Shown here one piece after another: positions 25,556-34,955 of a stretch of 64,000 bases of DNA. This stretch comes from Ktedonobacter racemifer DSM 44963 (GTDB taxonomy: Bacteria; Chloroflexota; Ktedonobacteria; Ktedonobacterales; Ktedonobacteraceae). The stretch is taken from positions 124,001-188,000 of the forward strand of contig NZ_ADVG01000005.1 of assembly GCF_000178855.1 (NCBI RefSeq), read 5' to 3'. Below the pieces are notes generated by a model. It saw only the letters and a program-made list of their open reading frames with translations. It was not told where the DNA came from and made no database searches. Within the stretch, counting starts at the first letter, position 1. The number at the start of each line of letters is the position of its first letter. Made by a program: the position numbers and the translations under genes.

Positions 25556-25702
25556 TCAGCGGCCACGCCTCATAGGAATCGAAGGGGCGAGGTAAAAAGA
25601 CAGCCTCTATGGCATTCAACAGTTCACATGAGCAGGCGACATCCGCGCTCAAGCTCCTTGTCGAGAGGAGTTGTGGACATACTACAAGAGAGTTAGGGAA
25701 CA

Positions 25703-27601
25703 ATGGCAAAGGTACTCGGTATAGACCTGGGAACAACAAACTCAGTCATGTCAATCATGGAGGCAGGCGAGCCCACCGTTATTGAGAACAGGGAGGGTGC
25801 GCGGATTACGCCCTCTGTCGTCGCGATTACCAAGAGTGGCGAGCGCCTGGTGGGGCAGGTCGCTAAACGCCAGGCTGTGACCAACCCGGAAAATACTGTC
25901 TTCTCCATTAAGCGTCTCATGGGGCGTAAGTTCGATGATCCCGAAGTGCAGCGCACGATGAAAATGGTCCCCTATAAGATCGCCAGTGCCGCGAACGGTG
26001 ATGTCCGCGTTGTGATGGGAGGGCGTGAGTATAGTCCGCCAGAAATTTCGGCCATGATCCTGCAAAAGCTGAAGGTCGATGCGGAAGACAAATTGGGGGA
26101 ACGCATTTCGCAGGCTGTCATCACGGTCCCCGCCTACTTCAACGACTCACAGCGCCAGGCTACCAAAGACGCGGGCACCATCGCAGGACTTGAAGTCTTG
26201 CGCATCATTAATGAGCCAACCGCGGCCTCGCTTGCCTATGGGCTGGACAAAAAACACGATGAGATCATTGCCGTCTATGACCTCGGCGGTGGCACCTTTG
26301 ATATCTCCGTCCTGCAACTGGGGGAGGGTGTCATTGAAGTCAAGGCGACCAATGGCGATACCCATCTGGGTGGCGACGACTTTGACCAGCGTATCGTGGA
26401 CTGGCTTGCCGACGAGTTTCGCAAGGATCAGGGCATTGATTTACGCAACGATCGCATGGCGCTCCAACGCTTGAAGGAAGCCGCCGAGCGCGCCAAGATC
26501 GAGCTCTCCTCATCGACCCAGACCGAGATTAACCTCCCCTTTATCACGGCTGACGCCAGTGGGCCAAGACACCTTGTGATGACACTTACACGTGCCAAGC
26601 TAGAAGAACTGGTGGGCGATCTGATCGAGCGCACGCGCGGCCCGGTCATGCGTGCCCTGGAGGATGCGCAGGTCAAGCCAAGTGACGTCAACGAGGATGT
26701 GCTGGTGGGCGGGCAGACCCGTATGCCAGCCGTAGTTGAGTTTGTCAAAAACATCTTCGGCAAGGACCCGCACAAGGGCGTCAATCCCGATGAGGTGGTC
26801 GCCGTTGGCGCGGCTATCCAGGGAGGTGTGCTGGGAGGCGAGGTCAAGGATGTCTTGCTCCTGGATGTTACCCCGCTCTCACTTGGCGTCGAGACATTGG
26901 GTGGCGTGACAACCAAGCTCATTGAGCGCAACACAACCATTCCTACACGCAAGAGCGAGACCTTCAGCACAGCCGAGGATAATCAATCAGCGGTAGATGT
27001 CCATGTACTCCAGGGTGAACGTGAGCTGGCGCGCGATAACAAGAGCCTGGGACATTTCCGCCTGGAGGGGATCAGTCCTGCGCCGCGTGGCATGCCACAA
27101 ATCGAAGTCACCTTCGATATTGACGCCAACGGCATTCTCAACGTGACCGCACGCGACAAGGCCACGGGCCGTGAGCAAAAGATTACCATTACTGCTTCCA
27201 GTGGTCTCTCGCAAAGCGATGTCGACCGCATGGTGAGTGAAGCGGAGCAACACGCTCAGGAAGATCGCCAGCGCCGCCAGGAGATCGAGACACGTAACAA
27301 TGCTTCCAGTGTGGCCTACCAGGTAGAGCGTACTCTCAAGGAGAACACGGAGAAACTCTCACCCAGTATGCGCAATGAAGCCGAGAGCAAGGTCAAGGCT
27401 GTGCGCGACGCCCTAACTGGGAGTGACATCGCACGTGTGCAAAGCAGCATGGCTGAACTGGAGAGCACCTATCAGCGCATGCAACAGGAGATTGCCAGCT
27501 ATACAGGCGCTCCGGCTGGCAGCGAAGCCACTGAAGCAAGAGCGCAAGCCAGTTCTGGCAGCGAGCCAGGGACCGTCGAAGGAGAATACCGAGAACTCTA
27601 G
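25703..27601 (+). CDS. dnaK: Chaperone DnaK (Hsp70)
   Basis: The 632-residue protein opens MAKVLGIDLGTTNSVMSIME and has the ATPase signatures VPAYFNDSQRQATKDAG, YDLGGGTFDISVLQL and the adenosine loop VLVGGQTRMPAVVEF. The last is slightly unusual, since most DnaK proteins have S or A where Q stands. The substrate domain (about 385-505, DVTPLSLGVETLGGVTTKLI) and helical lid follow. The C-terminus ends VEGEYREL, a variant of the acidic bacterial tail. It works with GrpE and the J-protein encoded on either side and feeds ClpB in disaggregation. Confidence 0.95.
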   Translation: MAKVLGIDLGTTNSVMSIMEAGEPTVIENREGARITPSVVAITKSGERLVGQVAKRQAVTNPENTVFSIKRLMGRKFDDPEVQRTMKMVPYKIASAANGDVRVVMGGREYSPPEISAMILQKLKVDAEDKLGERISQAVITVPAYFNDSQRQATKDAGTIAGLEVLRIINEPTAASLAYGLDKKHDEIIAVYDLGGGTFDISVLQLGEGVIEVKATNGDTHLGGDDFDQRIVDWLADEFRKDQGIDLRNDRMALQRLKEAAERAKIELSSSTQTEINLPFITADASGPRHLVMTLTRAKLEELVGDLIERTRGPVMRALEDAQVKPSDVNEDVLVGGQTRMPAVVEFVKNIFGKDPHKGVNPDEVVAVGAAIQGGVLGGEVKDVLLLDVTPLSLGVETLGGVTTKLIERNTTIPTRKSETFSTAEDNQSAVDVHVLQGERELARDNKSLGHFRLEGISPAPRGMPQIEVTFDIDANGILNVTARDKATGREQKITITASSGLSQSDVDRMVSEAEQHAQEDRQRRQEIETRNNASSVAYQVERTLKENTEKLSPSMRNEAESKVKAVRDALTGSDIARVQSSMAELESTYQRMQQEIASYTGAPAGSEATEARAQASSGSEPGTVEGEYREL

Positions 27602-27759
27602 CGACTCACCTGATTCACTTATAGATATCCTGGGGGCTGCCTCTCTAGCTTTGGAGCACCTCCAGGATAGCAAGCGCACCGTTACAGTTACAACTGAATG
27701 CAGACATACAAGATTGCTCTCTATGGATGCACTCAGGAGAGCAGGAAAGGATGTGCACT

Positions 27760-29682
27760 ATGCTCTTAGCTTCAGCGCATCTCATCGCGTTACAAGAGCT
27801 GGCTGCCGAAGAGGCTGCGGGACACGCAACACATTCATTGGCAGAAGATGATTCTCAGGAACACATTTATCGCGAACTTGAATTGCAGGGCCTTGCCCTT
27901 CTCCAGCCTCCTCGCGCCTACCAACTCTCCTATGCCGGGCGTGAGGCGCTTGACCTCATGAGAGCAATGCATGCGGAGAACTTACTCCCTACAATAGATC
28001 GTCTCGAGCACAACTGGCGTTTTCTTGGCTCAGATATTCTGGCCGCTTTACACGCAGCAACGTTAAAAAAGGGGCAGGTTGGTCCAGTAACCGTAGATAT
28101 GCTGCGTGCACGCGGCTTCACAAAGCAGGTGCAGGATACACTCGAAAAGCGTCAGCTTACCTGTCTAAATCGTTATGGCGAGGCCTGGAGGGATTTCGCT
28201 GAACACCATCGTCCACGTCTGGAGATTTATGGCGATCTCGCAAATGCGATCCGTCACATGCATCCTGGCTATGCCCAGAAACCAGCCGCTCAAATGACCG
28301 CAGAACAACTGGCGCTCATGGAAGCCATGAACCTCCTGGCCTGGTCGATTCCTGAAGGGGATAATTATGTCCTAACGGCATTAGGCCAGGCCGTCTATGA
28401 TGCTTTGCGTAAAGAAGGCTATAGCCCTCTAGATGTGGCTCTTGATGAGCCATTGCTCCAGGTACTAGCAGAGTTAGCTGATAAGGGAAGCTCCGTTTTA
28501 ACGCCTGAACAAATAGCCAGCCTCCAATTGCTGGGCTATGTCGATGCGGATGAAAAACTGAGCGCAGCAGGTTATGCAGCGCTCAAAGCATATTCTCTTC
28601 TACAAAAAGAGGTACCAGAAAAGACGCGTACATTCGCGATCACCGAACCTGAAGTTGAATTACTCACGACCATCGATCACCTGGTTCAGGAACATAAACC
28701 CACCAATAAAGAGGCCCTACATCGCGTGCTAGTTAATCGTATGGTCAAACGCTATCGCGCCCTGGAAGGACGCCGTGGCCGAACCTTACGGGAGAGAACG
28801 CCGTTGAAGCGTCAGGCTGTGGCGCTGCTAGAGCAGGTAAAAGAGCACGATGAGTGGTTTAACACCAATTGGGATCTCGAGGAGCTCCTCGTTGGCCTGG
28901 AGGCCTTTGACTTGCTAAGAGCTGAAATGGAAGGCCGTAATATGGGCTATCGCCTGACGTTCACAGGTCAAAAAATTGTGGAAGAGCAGGAGGGGAACAC
29001 ACGCGACATCAGCGCTACAGCGGTTAAAGCTCTAACGATTGCCGAAACCCACCTGGGCGTTCCTGCGCAGTGGTGGATTGAGCAGGCACGTGAAGAAGAG
29101 CTTATTGGCACTGGAGGGATCACTGCATCGGGCCGCTTTTACGCCAATCTCGCCAACCACTGCATACGAAGGCTTGCACTTACTCGAGAGGAGGCCGAAC
29201 TTTTGGAGCAACTCCCCGACACCGAAGGGGAATCATGTGGTTTTGGCAGCAACAGCCGAGAAGGGCTCGACGAAGAAAAACGCAACTGGGCGCTGGAAAA
29301 GCTCGAAGCACGCGGCTTTATTGACAGACTTGTTGATTGTCAGATGATACGTACGGAGGCGGGGCAACTCCTCACCAGAGCTGTGAGCGGGGCTATGCAC
29401 CTCGGGCATCCCATTACGCCAACCCTCGTGCGCGTGCTCGCCGCTATCCGGCAGGTGGGGACATTATATGTGAAAGAGCGCAAGGTCCGTATGCAGCCTC
29501 ACCAGTGGGAGGAAGCAGAGCGCCTGAGCGGTTTAGGGGAATCTGAATTTCGCGAAATGCTGCACGTTGCCCGTATGGGTCAGTATGTCGGGGAAGCAAC
29601 GCTCACAGAGGCAGGTCTAGATCTCCTGGCTGTCCAGGAGCTCATTGACAAAGAATATAGCGTTGCTGCGAAGAGGCCTTAG
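27760..29682 (+). CDS. DUF505-like multi-domain protein within the chaperone operon
   Basis: About 640 residues, soluble, mostly helical, without signal or membrane segment. It appears to be made of several winged-helix-like modules, each ending in a short L-T-x-x-G pattern: RAYQLSYAGREALDLMRAM, NYVLTALGQAVYDALRKEG, KLSAAGYAALKAYS, MGYRLTFTGQKIVEEQEG, GGITASGRFYANL, GEATLTEAGLDLLAVQ. From memory this resembles DUF505 proteins of archaea and Chloroflexota. Function is unknown. It lies between dnaK (158 bases) and the J-protein (54 bases), so a role as co-chaperone, adaptor or regulator is inferred. GGAAAGGA supports ATG 27760. Confidence 0.6.
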   Translation: MLLASAHLIALQELAAEEAAGHATHSLAEDDSQEHIYRELELQGLALLQPPRAYQLSYAGREALDLMRAMHAENLLPTIDRLEHNWRFLGSDILAALHAATLKKGQVGPVTVDMLRARGFTKQVQDTLEKRQLTCLNRYGEAWRDFAEHHRPRLEIYGDLANAIRHMHPGYAQKPAAQMTAEQLALMEAMNLLAWSIPEGDNYVLTALGQAVYDALRKEGYSPLDVALDEPLLQVLAELADKGSSVLTPEQIASLQLLGYVDADEKLSAAGYAALKAYSLLQKEVPEKTRTFAITEPEVELLTTIDHLVQEHKPTNKEALHRVLVNRMVKRYRALEGRRGRTLRERTPLKRQAVALLEQVKEHDEWFNTNWDLEELLVGLEAFDLLRAEMEGRNMGYRLTFTGQKIVEEQEGNTRDISATAVKALTIAETHLGVPAQWWIEQAREEELIGTGGITASGRFYANLANHCIRRLALTREEAELLEQLPDTEGESCGFGSNSREGLDEEKRNWALEKLEARGFIDRLVDCQMIRTEAGQLLTRAVSGAMHLGHPITPTLVRVLAAIRQVGTLYVKERKVRMQPHQWEEAERLSGLGESEFREMLHVARMGQYVGEATLTEAGLDLLAVQELIDKEYSVAAKRP

Positions 29683-29736
29683 GAGGTCGATATCATTCGG
29701 ATCCTCTAAAACTCCTCTTCCAGGGAGAAACAACCC

Positions 29737-30729
29737 ATGGCTGTTGATTATAAGGACTACTATAAGACGTTGGGCGTGGACAGGAACGCAAGTCAGAAGG
29801 ATATTCAAAAAGCCTTTCGCAAACTCGCGCGCCAATATCACCCTGATATCAATCCAGGTGATAAGGCAGCCGAGGAGAAGTTCAAGGAGATCAACGAAGC
29901 CAACGAAGTGCTCTCCGACCAAGAGAAACGGAAGAGCTACGACGAGATGGATAGATATTACCAGCAGTACGGGAGCTGGCCAGGTGCAGGCTATGCGGCT
30001 GGAACGGGGGCAACAGGCGCTGGTAGAGGACGCACCCACTATCGTACCGTCAGCGAAGAAGACTTAAACGACCTCTTTGGCGGCGCGTCTCCGTTCTCGG
30101 ATTTCTTCGAGACCTACTTTGGTGCAGGTCCGGGAACCAGGCGATCGCGTACGGCTGGCCATACGCGCGCAGAGGCTCGAGCCCCAGCCCGCCAGGATGT
30201 CGAGGCTGAAGTCACCGTGACACTTCCAGAAGCCTATAAAGGCGCTACGCGCGTTTTAGAACTGGCCACTCCAGATGGCGGCACACGTCGGTTGGAGGTA
30301 AAAATCCCCCCTGGGGTTGACGAGGGTTCGCGCATACGGATAGCCGGTCAGGGCAGAGAGGGTCCCGCCGGACGAGGGGACCTGTACCTGCGCGTGCATA
30401 TGGTACCTGATCCTCGCTTCAGACGGGAAGGGACAACACTACATACACGCGTCGATGTACCGCTCACCGAGGCTGTATTAGGCGGAGAGGTACAGGTGCC
30501 GACCCCGGATGGTCGCCACCTGCTGCTACGGGTTCCACCCGGGACCGAGGAGGGTACCGCGTTGCGTCTACGGGGCCAGGGCATGCCTGTTATGGGAGAA
30601 TCCGGGAAGCGGGGCGACCTCTATGCCGATGTGCACGTGGTCATACCGAAGGACCTCACTCCAGAGCAACGTCAGCTCTTCGAAGCCTTCGCTCATTCAC
30701 TTGGCTACGTTCCCCAGGCAAGCCGGTAA
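29737..30729 (+). CDS. DnaJ/CbpA-type J-domain co-chaperone
   Basis: The 330-residue protein has a J-domain at residues 5-70 (YYKTLGVDRNASQKDIQKAF, then ARQYHPDINPG with the HPD triad that stimulates DnaK ATPase). A glycine-rich linker (about 80-145) and two C-terminal substrate-binding beta domains follow (VEAEVTVTLPEAYKGATRVL, KIPPGVDEGSRIRIAGQG, DLYLRVHMVPDPRFRREG, GKRGDLYADVHVVIPKDLTP). The cysteine-rich zinc domain of full DnaJ is missing, so it is class B (CbpA-like). It is 15 bases ahead of a MerR-type gene, the usual cbpA-cbpM or dnaJ-hspR arrangement. Confidence 0.92.
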   Translation: MAVDYKDYYKTLGVDRNASQKDIQKAFRKLARQYHPDINPGDKAAEEKFKEINEANEVLSDQEKRKSYDEMDRYYQQYGSWPGAGYAAGTGATGAGRGRTHYRTVSEEDLNDLFGGASPFSDFFETYFGAGPGTRRSRTAGHTRAEARAPARQDVEAEVTVTLPEAYKGATRVLELATPDGGTRRLEVKIPPGVDEGSRIRIAGQGREGPAGRGDLYLRVHMVPDPRFRREGTTLHTRVDVPLTEAVLGGEVQVPTPDGRHLLLRVPPGTEEGTALRLRGQGMPVMGESGKRGDLYADVHVVIPKDLTPEQRQLFEAFAHSLGYVPQASR

Positions 30730-30744
30730 AAGAAAGGAGCAGCC

Positions 30745-31101
30745 ATGGATAACCCACACATCACACGTATCGTAATACAGCCATTCCCTGTACCGCGCTC
30801 ATATAGCGCGCATGAGGCTGTCACCGCGAGCCACCTCAACATGCGTGCGCTGCATTCCCTGGAAGCATTGGGCCTGGCCCAGGGCGAAGGCAGCAGTAGA
30901 AACCGGCGCTATAGCGAAGAGGATGTGCGACGCCTGCGGCGTATTCGCCGCTTGCAGCATGAATTAGGAGTGAATTTGGAGGGTGTCGAAGTCGTTCTCC
31001 ACTTACTCAAGCGCCTGGCAACATTGCAGCAAGAACTGGAAGAAACGCGAAGCCAAGTGGCTCAGATACAATCTTCATCATGGCAATTTTCTGGCGACTG
31101 A
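30745..31101 (+). CDS. HspR/CbpM-type MerR-family regulator
   Basis: The 118-residue protein has a MerR-type winged helix at about residues 20-85: YSAHEAVTASHLNMRALHSL, RRYSEEDVRRLRRIRRLQHE, LGVNLEGVEVVLHLLKRL, ending in a short coiled coil (ATLQQELEETRSQVAQI). HspR of Actinobacteria represses chaperone genes with DnaK as co-repressor; CbpM of proteobacteria instead inhibits CbpA. Position directly after the J-protein fits either. A palindrome upstream of grpE is a possible target. Confidence 0.85.
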   Translation: MDNPHITRIVIQPFPVPRSYSAHEAVTASHLNMRALHSLEALGLAQGEGSSRNRRYSEEDVRRLRRIRRLQHELGVNLEGVEVVLHLLKRLATLQQELEETRSQVAQIQSSSWQFSGD

Positions 31102-31180
31102 GAAAACTGACTCGTGGTCATTGTAGTGCTCAACCGACAAGAATCGTTCATTTGTACACCAACAAGGGAAACGAGAGAGT

Positions 31181-33799
31181 ATGAACATTGAGCGTTTCAC
31201 CGAAAAAGCTCGTGAAGCCATCAATGAAGCTGGCCAGATCGCGAGAGCAAACAATCATAGTCAGGTTGATGTAGAGCATCTCCTTGCGGCTCTGCTCAGT
31301 CAAGAAGGCGGAGTGGTACAGCAAGTTATCGCGAAGGCAGGAGGCAACCTTGAGGCAGCGCAGCGCCTGGTTAGCCAGGAACTTGAGCGCATGCCAAAGG
31401 CGTATGGTGGAAGTGAGCCAGGCATTTCACCTCGCCTGCGCACGCTCCTGGAAGATGCATTTAAGGAGATGGGAGCCTTTCACGACGAGTATCTCAGCGT
31501 TGAGCACTTGTTGCTGGCCATGTTTAATATAAGCGATGGTGTAACGCCAAAGGCGCTAGAAGCGGCAGGGCTGACACGTGACAAGGTGTTACAGGTTCTC
31601 ACGTCCATCCGAGGAGGGCAACGCGTGACCGACCAGAATCCCGAAGGGAAATACCAGGCGCTCGAAAAATATGGCCGCAATCTCACTCTGCTGGCAGGGC
31701 AAGGAAAGCTCGACCCGGTCATCGGCAGAGACGCGGAGATCAGGCGTGTCATCCAGGTCCTAAGTCGCCGCACCAAGAATAACCCGGTCCTAATTGGAGA
31801 GCCGGGCGTCGGCAAGACCGCTATTGTCGAGGGATTAGCCCTGAGGATCATGCGCAGCGATGTGCCAAAGACACTGGTCGGCAAACAGATTATCGCTCTC
31901 GATCTCGGCGCACTCATCGCTGGCGCCAAGTATCGCGGTGAGTTCGAGGAACGACTTAAAGCCGTGCTCAAAGAGGTAATCGACTCCAACGGCAACATTA
32001 TCCTCTTCATCGACGAGCTTCACACCCTGGTCGGCGCCGGGGCGGCAGAGGGGGCCATGGATGCCTCCAACATGCTCAAACCCTTGCTGGCCCGTGGCGA
32101 GCTCCACTGCATCGGTTCGACCACACTGGAGGAGTATCGCAAATATATTGAAAAAGATGCCGCGCTAGAGCGCCGCTTCCAGCCCGTCATGGTTGATGAG
32201 CCAACCGTTGAGGATACCATCAGTATCCTGCGCGGCCTCAAGCAGCGCTATGAGACCCATCATGGCGTACGCATCACCGACAGCGCCCTGGTCTCCGCAG
32301 CCGTTCTCTCCAAGCGTTACATCACCGACCGCTTCTTACCCGACAAGGCCATTGACCTGGTGGATGAGGCAGCCAGCCGGAAGCGCGTCGAGTTGGATAG
32401 CACCCCTACCGAGATCGACGCGCTGGACCGCCGCATCAGGCAGTTGCAGATTGAACATGAAGCCCTGAAAAAGGAGTCTGATCCTGGCAGCCAGGAACGC
32501 CGTGCAAAAGTTGAACAGGAGATCGCCAATCTGCAAGAGCAGCTTAATGCCATGAAGCTCGCTCTAGAGCGCGAACGCGGCCCTGTCGAGACCATGCGCA
32601 ATATACAGCAAGAACTCGAACAGGCCCAGATAGAGCTGGAGAAAGCCGAGCTCGAGTACAACTTTGCCCGCGCAGCTGAACTGCGCCATGGCGTCATTCC
32701 CAGGCTGGAGCAGCAACTGCATGAGATGGAGGAGAGGCTCGCCAATATCAAAGGCGCTCGTATGCTTAAAGAAGAGGTGGATGCCGAAGATATTGCTGAG
32801 GTTATCTCGCAATGGACCCATATTCCCGCGACCAGGCTCATGGAGGGTGAGATAGAGAAGCTTGTCCATATGGAGGATAACCTGCGTAAACGCGTTGTCG
32901 GGCAGAACCACGCGCTACAAACGGTCTCCGACGCTATACGTCGCGCGCGAGCGGGACTGCAGGACCCCAACCGGCCGCTGGCCAGTTTCCTCTTCTTAGG
33001 TCCAACAGGCGTGGGTAAAACCGAGCTAGCGCGAGCACTCGCTGAATTCCTCTTTGATGACGAGCATGCCATTATCCGCATCGACATGTCCGAGTATATG
33101 GAGAGGCATAGTGTCGCACGCTTGATAGGCGCGCCTCCTGGCTATGTCGGCTATGAGGAGGGAGGTCAGTTGACGGAGACCGTACGCCGTCGGCCCTATA
33201 GCGTCGTGCTCTTCGACGAAATCGAGAAGGCCGCGCCAGAGGTCTTCAACATCCTGCTCCAGGTGTTCGATGATGGTCGCCTGACTGATGGGCAGGGCCG
33301 CACTGTTGACTTCAAGAACACCGTCCTGATCATGACGAGTAACGTCGGGGCACTCTGGTTGCCTGAGCTTGAGAAACTGGAAGAGGATGAGGTCCAGCGC
33401 TCAGTCCGCCAGCGCTTGCGCGGGGAAGGCTTCCGTCCCGAGTTTATCAACCGCATCGATGAAATCATCGTCTTCCACCCGATTTCGCGCGAACAGATGC
33501 GAGATATCGTCAATATCCAGCTGGATCGCCTGCGCCTGCGCCTGAGTGAGCGTCACATTACGCTCCAACTCACCAGCACTGCCCGTGATCGACTGGCCGA
33601 AATGGGATACGACGAGGAATTTGGTGCTCGTCCACTGAAGCGCGTCATTCAACGGGAGATCGAGAACCGCATCGCGCGCGAGCTGCTTGACGCCACGGTG
33701 CGCGACGGCGATACCGTCGTCATTGATGTGAAGGATGGCAAGTTTACACTTGAAGCGGTCAGGGTTGAGGTCCCTGAGGAAGTTCATGCGCGCAGGTAG
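31181..33799 (+). CDS. clpB: ClpB disaggregase (Hsp100)
   Basis: The 872-residue protein is full length: Clp_N domain (about 1-145, two repeats starting FTEKAREAINEAGQIARANN), first AAA+ module with Walker A GEPGVGKT and Walker B ILFIDELH, the middle coiled-coil domain (about 405-530, DALDRRIRQLQIEHEALKKE), second AAA+ with GPTGVGKT and VVLFDEIEKAAPE, and the C-terminal D2-small domain (FGARPLKRVIQREIENRIAR). It resolves aggregates together with DnaK/DnaJ/GrpE. It is the last chaperone in the cluster, 79 bases after the MerR-type gene. Confidence 0.96.
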   Translation: MNIERFTEKAREAINEAGQIARANNHSQVDVEHLLAALLSQEGGVVQQVIAKAGGNLEAAQRLVSQELERMPKAYGGSEPGISPRLRTLLEDAFKEMGAFHDEYLSVEHLLLAMFNISDGVTPKALEAAGLTRDKVLQVLTSIRGGQRVTDQNPEGKYQALEKYGRNLTLLAGQGKLDPVIGRDAEIRRVIQVLSRRTKNNPVLIGEPGVGKTAIVEGLALRIMRSDVPKTLVGKQIIALDLGALIAGAKYRGEFEERLKAVLKEVIDSNGNIILFIDELHTLVGAGAAEGAMDASNMLKPLLARGELHCIGSTTLEEYRKYIEKDAALERRFQPVMVDEPTVEDTISILRGLKQRYETHHGVRITDSALVSAAVLSKRYITDRFLPDKAIDLVDEAASRKRVELDSTPTEIDALDRRIRQLQIEHEALKKESDPGSQERRAKVEQEIANLQEQLNAMKLALERERGPVETMRNIQQELEQAQIELEKAELEYNFARAAELRHGVIPRLEQQLHEMEERLANIKGARMLKEEVDAEDIAEVISQWTHIPATRLMEGEIEKLVHMEDNLRKRVVGQNHALQTVSDAIRRARAGLQDPNRPLASFLFLGPTGVGKTELARALAEFLFDDEHAIIRIDMSEYMERHSVARLIGAPPGYVGYEEGGQLTETVRRRPYSVVLFDEIEKAAPEVFNILLQVFDDGRLTDGQGRTVDFKNTVLIMTSNVGALWLPELEKLEEDEVQRSVRQRLRGEGFRPEFINRIDEIIVFHPISREQMRDIVNIQLDRLRLRLSERHITLQLTSTARDRLAEMGYDEEFGARPLKRVIQREIENRIARELLDATVRDGDTVVIDVKDGKFTLEAVRVEVPEEVHARR

Positions 33800-33827
33800 C
33801 GGTTGTCTGCCTTGAGCAAAACCACAT

Positions 33828-33873
33828 GGAGGGCAGAGAGGTGCTTGCCAACGATGCATCTGCTTTGCCCTCC
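33828..33873 (+). terminator. Possible hairpin after clpB
   Basis: GGAGGGCA (33828-33835) pairs with TGCCCTCC (33866-33873) around a 30-base loop that can form further pairs. No T-run; assignment rests on position. Confidence 0.35.
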
Positions 33874-33975
33874 TGTCGGGTTCGAGACAGCAAGTAATTG
33901 TCTTGTTTTATCTCTCCTGGCTTTTCAGTGTACAACAAGCGGATTGCTATGCGTCATGCGTGCTGGAGGAATAAG

Positions 33976-34635
33976 ATGCAAAGACGATTTTCGATGTGGT
34001 GGCCATCTATACTGCGGCATAGGGCACTCAGTGAAGGGATAGTCATTGCGCTAGTCGTCTCCATTGTCGCCGTTGTGGCTGGCTACCACCTGAACTGGAC
34101 TGGTTTTCAAGGGAGAACGCTCTGGGACTGGCTCAACCTTCTTGGCGTTCTGGCAATTCCAGTAGTAGTCGGCGTGGGAACAGCATGGATTAGCACTGAG
34201 CAGGCGCGAGAAGCCGCCCTCCATGGCTACCTCGACAAAATGGCGGATCTCCTGTTGAGCGAGAATTTACGCCAATCAAAAACCAATGCGGAGGTGCGCG
34301 CTGTTGCCCGCACACGAACCTGGACCATATTACGGCTCTTAGACCCCGGTCGCAGAAGCATCCTCTTCGCGTTTCTAGCGGAATCTGACCTGATTAACAT
34401 CATCGATTTGAGCAAGGCCAATTTCAGCGGGGCCGATCTCAGCGGAGCAGACCTGCGCAGTGCCGATCTGCGCACGGCAAACCTGAGCAACGCTAATTTA
34501 CGCGGGGCCAAACTTGATGGGCTTAATCTTCTGGCAGCAAATGTTACTATGGCACAACTTCTTCAAGCCAAATCACGTGAAGGAACAATCATGCCAACCC
34601 AGACTGAGGCTGAAACAACGAGAGACATCCCATAA
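33976..34635 (+). CDS. Membrane-anchored pentapeptide-repeat protein
   Basis: The 219-residue protein has two membrane helices (GIVIALVVSIVAVVAGYHLN and LLGVLAIPVVVGVGTAWIST), a helical linker (AREAALHGYLDKMADLLLSE), then a short run of canonical pentapeptides (LSKANFSGADLSGADLRSAD and on to LRGAKLDGLNLL). The order is typical of Ktedonobacteria proteins of unknown role. GGAGGA seven bases upstream fixes ATG 33976; the frame is open further upstream but without a matching segment. It may be an interaction scaffold at the membrane. Confidence 0.8.
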   Translation: MQRRFSMWWPSILRHRALSEGIVIALVVSIVAVVAGYHLNWTGFQGRTLWDWLNLLGVLAIPVVVGVGTAWISTEQAREAALHGYLDKMADLLLSENLRQSKTNAEVRAVARTRTWTILRLLDPGRRSILFAFLAESDLINIIDLSKANFSGADLSGADLRSADLRTANLSNANLRGAKLDGLNLLAANVTMAQLLQAKSREGTIMPTQTEAETTRDIP

Positions 34636-34639
34636 TTAC

Positions 34640-34930
34640 TGCAAGGGTTATCAATTTCTGGGAGAGGTCTAAGGGATTCAATCTCGTTGTTAGGATGTTG
34701 TCATGGGGTGCGTCGCGTGCTACCCTACCAGTGTTCACTGGCGGGGACGCTGCCGTGGTGCGTGGTGTCGGGGCTGGCCGTGGTTTGCGCATGGGACACT
34801 GAGCCCGTCTCGGTGTTTGGTCGCCCGCCCGAATACCTGAACTGAGATGACCCGCGTGGTCAAACTCGTATTGGTGAGTGATTTCCCATAAGCCCGAATG
34901 ACGCGCCTCATCCACCCGGATTGTTTGCGT
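34640..34930 (+). ncRNA. Candidate bridge RNA region of the IS110 element
   Basis: About 290 bases between the pentapeptide gene and the IS110 transposase contain no gene and several GC-rich segments able to pair (for example around 34720-34800). IS110-group elements encode a structured bridge RNA in the left non-coding end, which guides target choice. The assignment rests on position; no structure was computed and the element ends were not found. Confidence 0.35.
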
Positions 34931-34955
34931 AATGTGGAGAGAGGAGGATCATGAG

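Noticed and set aside
32317..33087. 256-residue reverse ORF inside clpB
   Set aside because: Serine-rich shadow of the conserved clpB frame.
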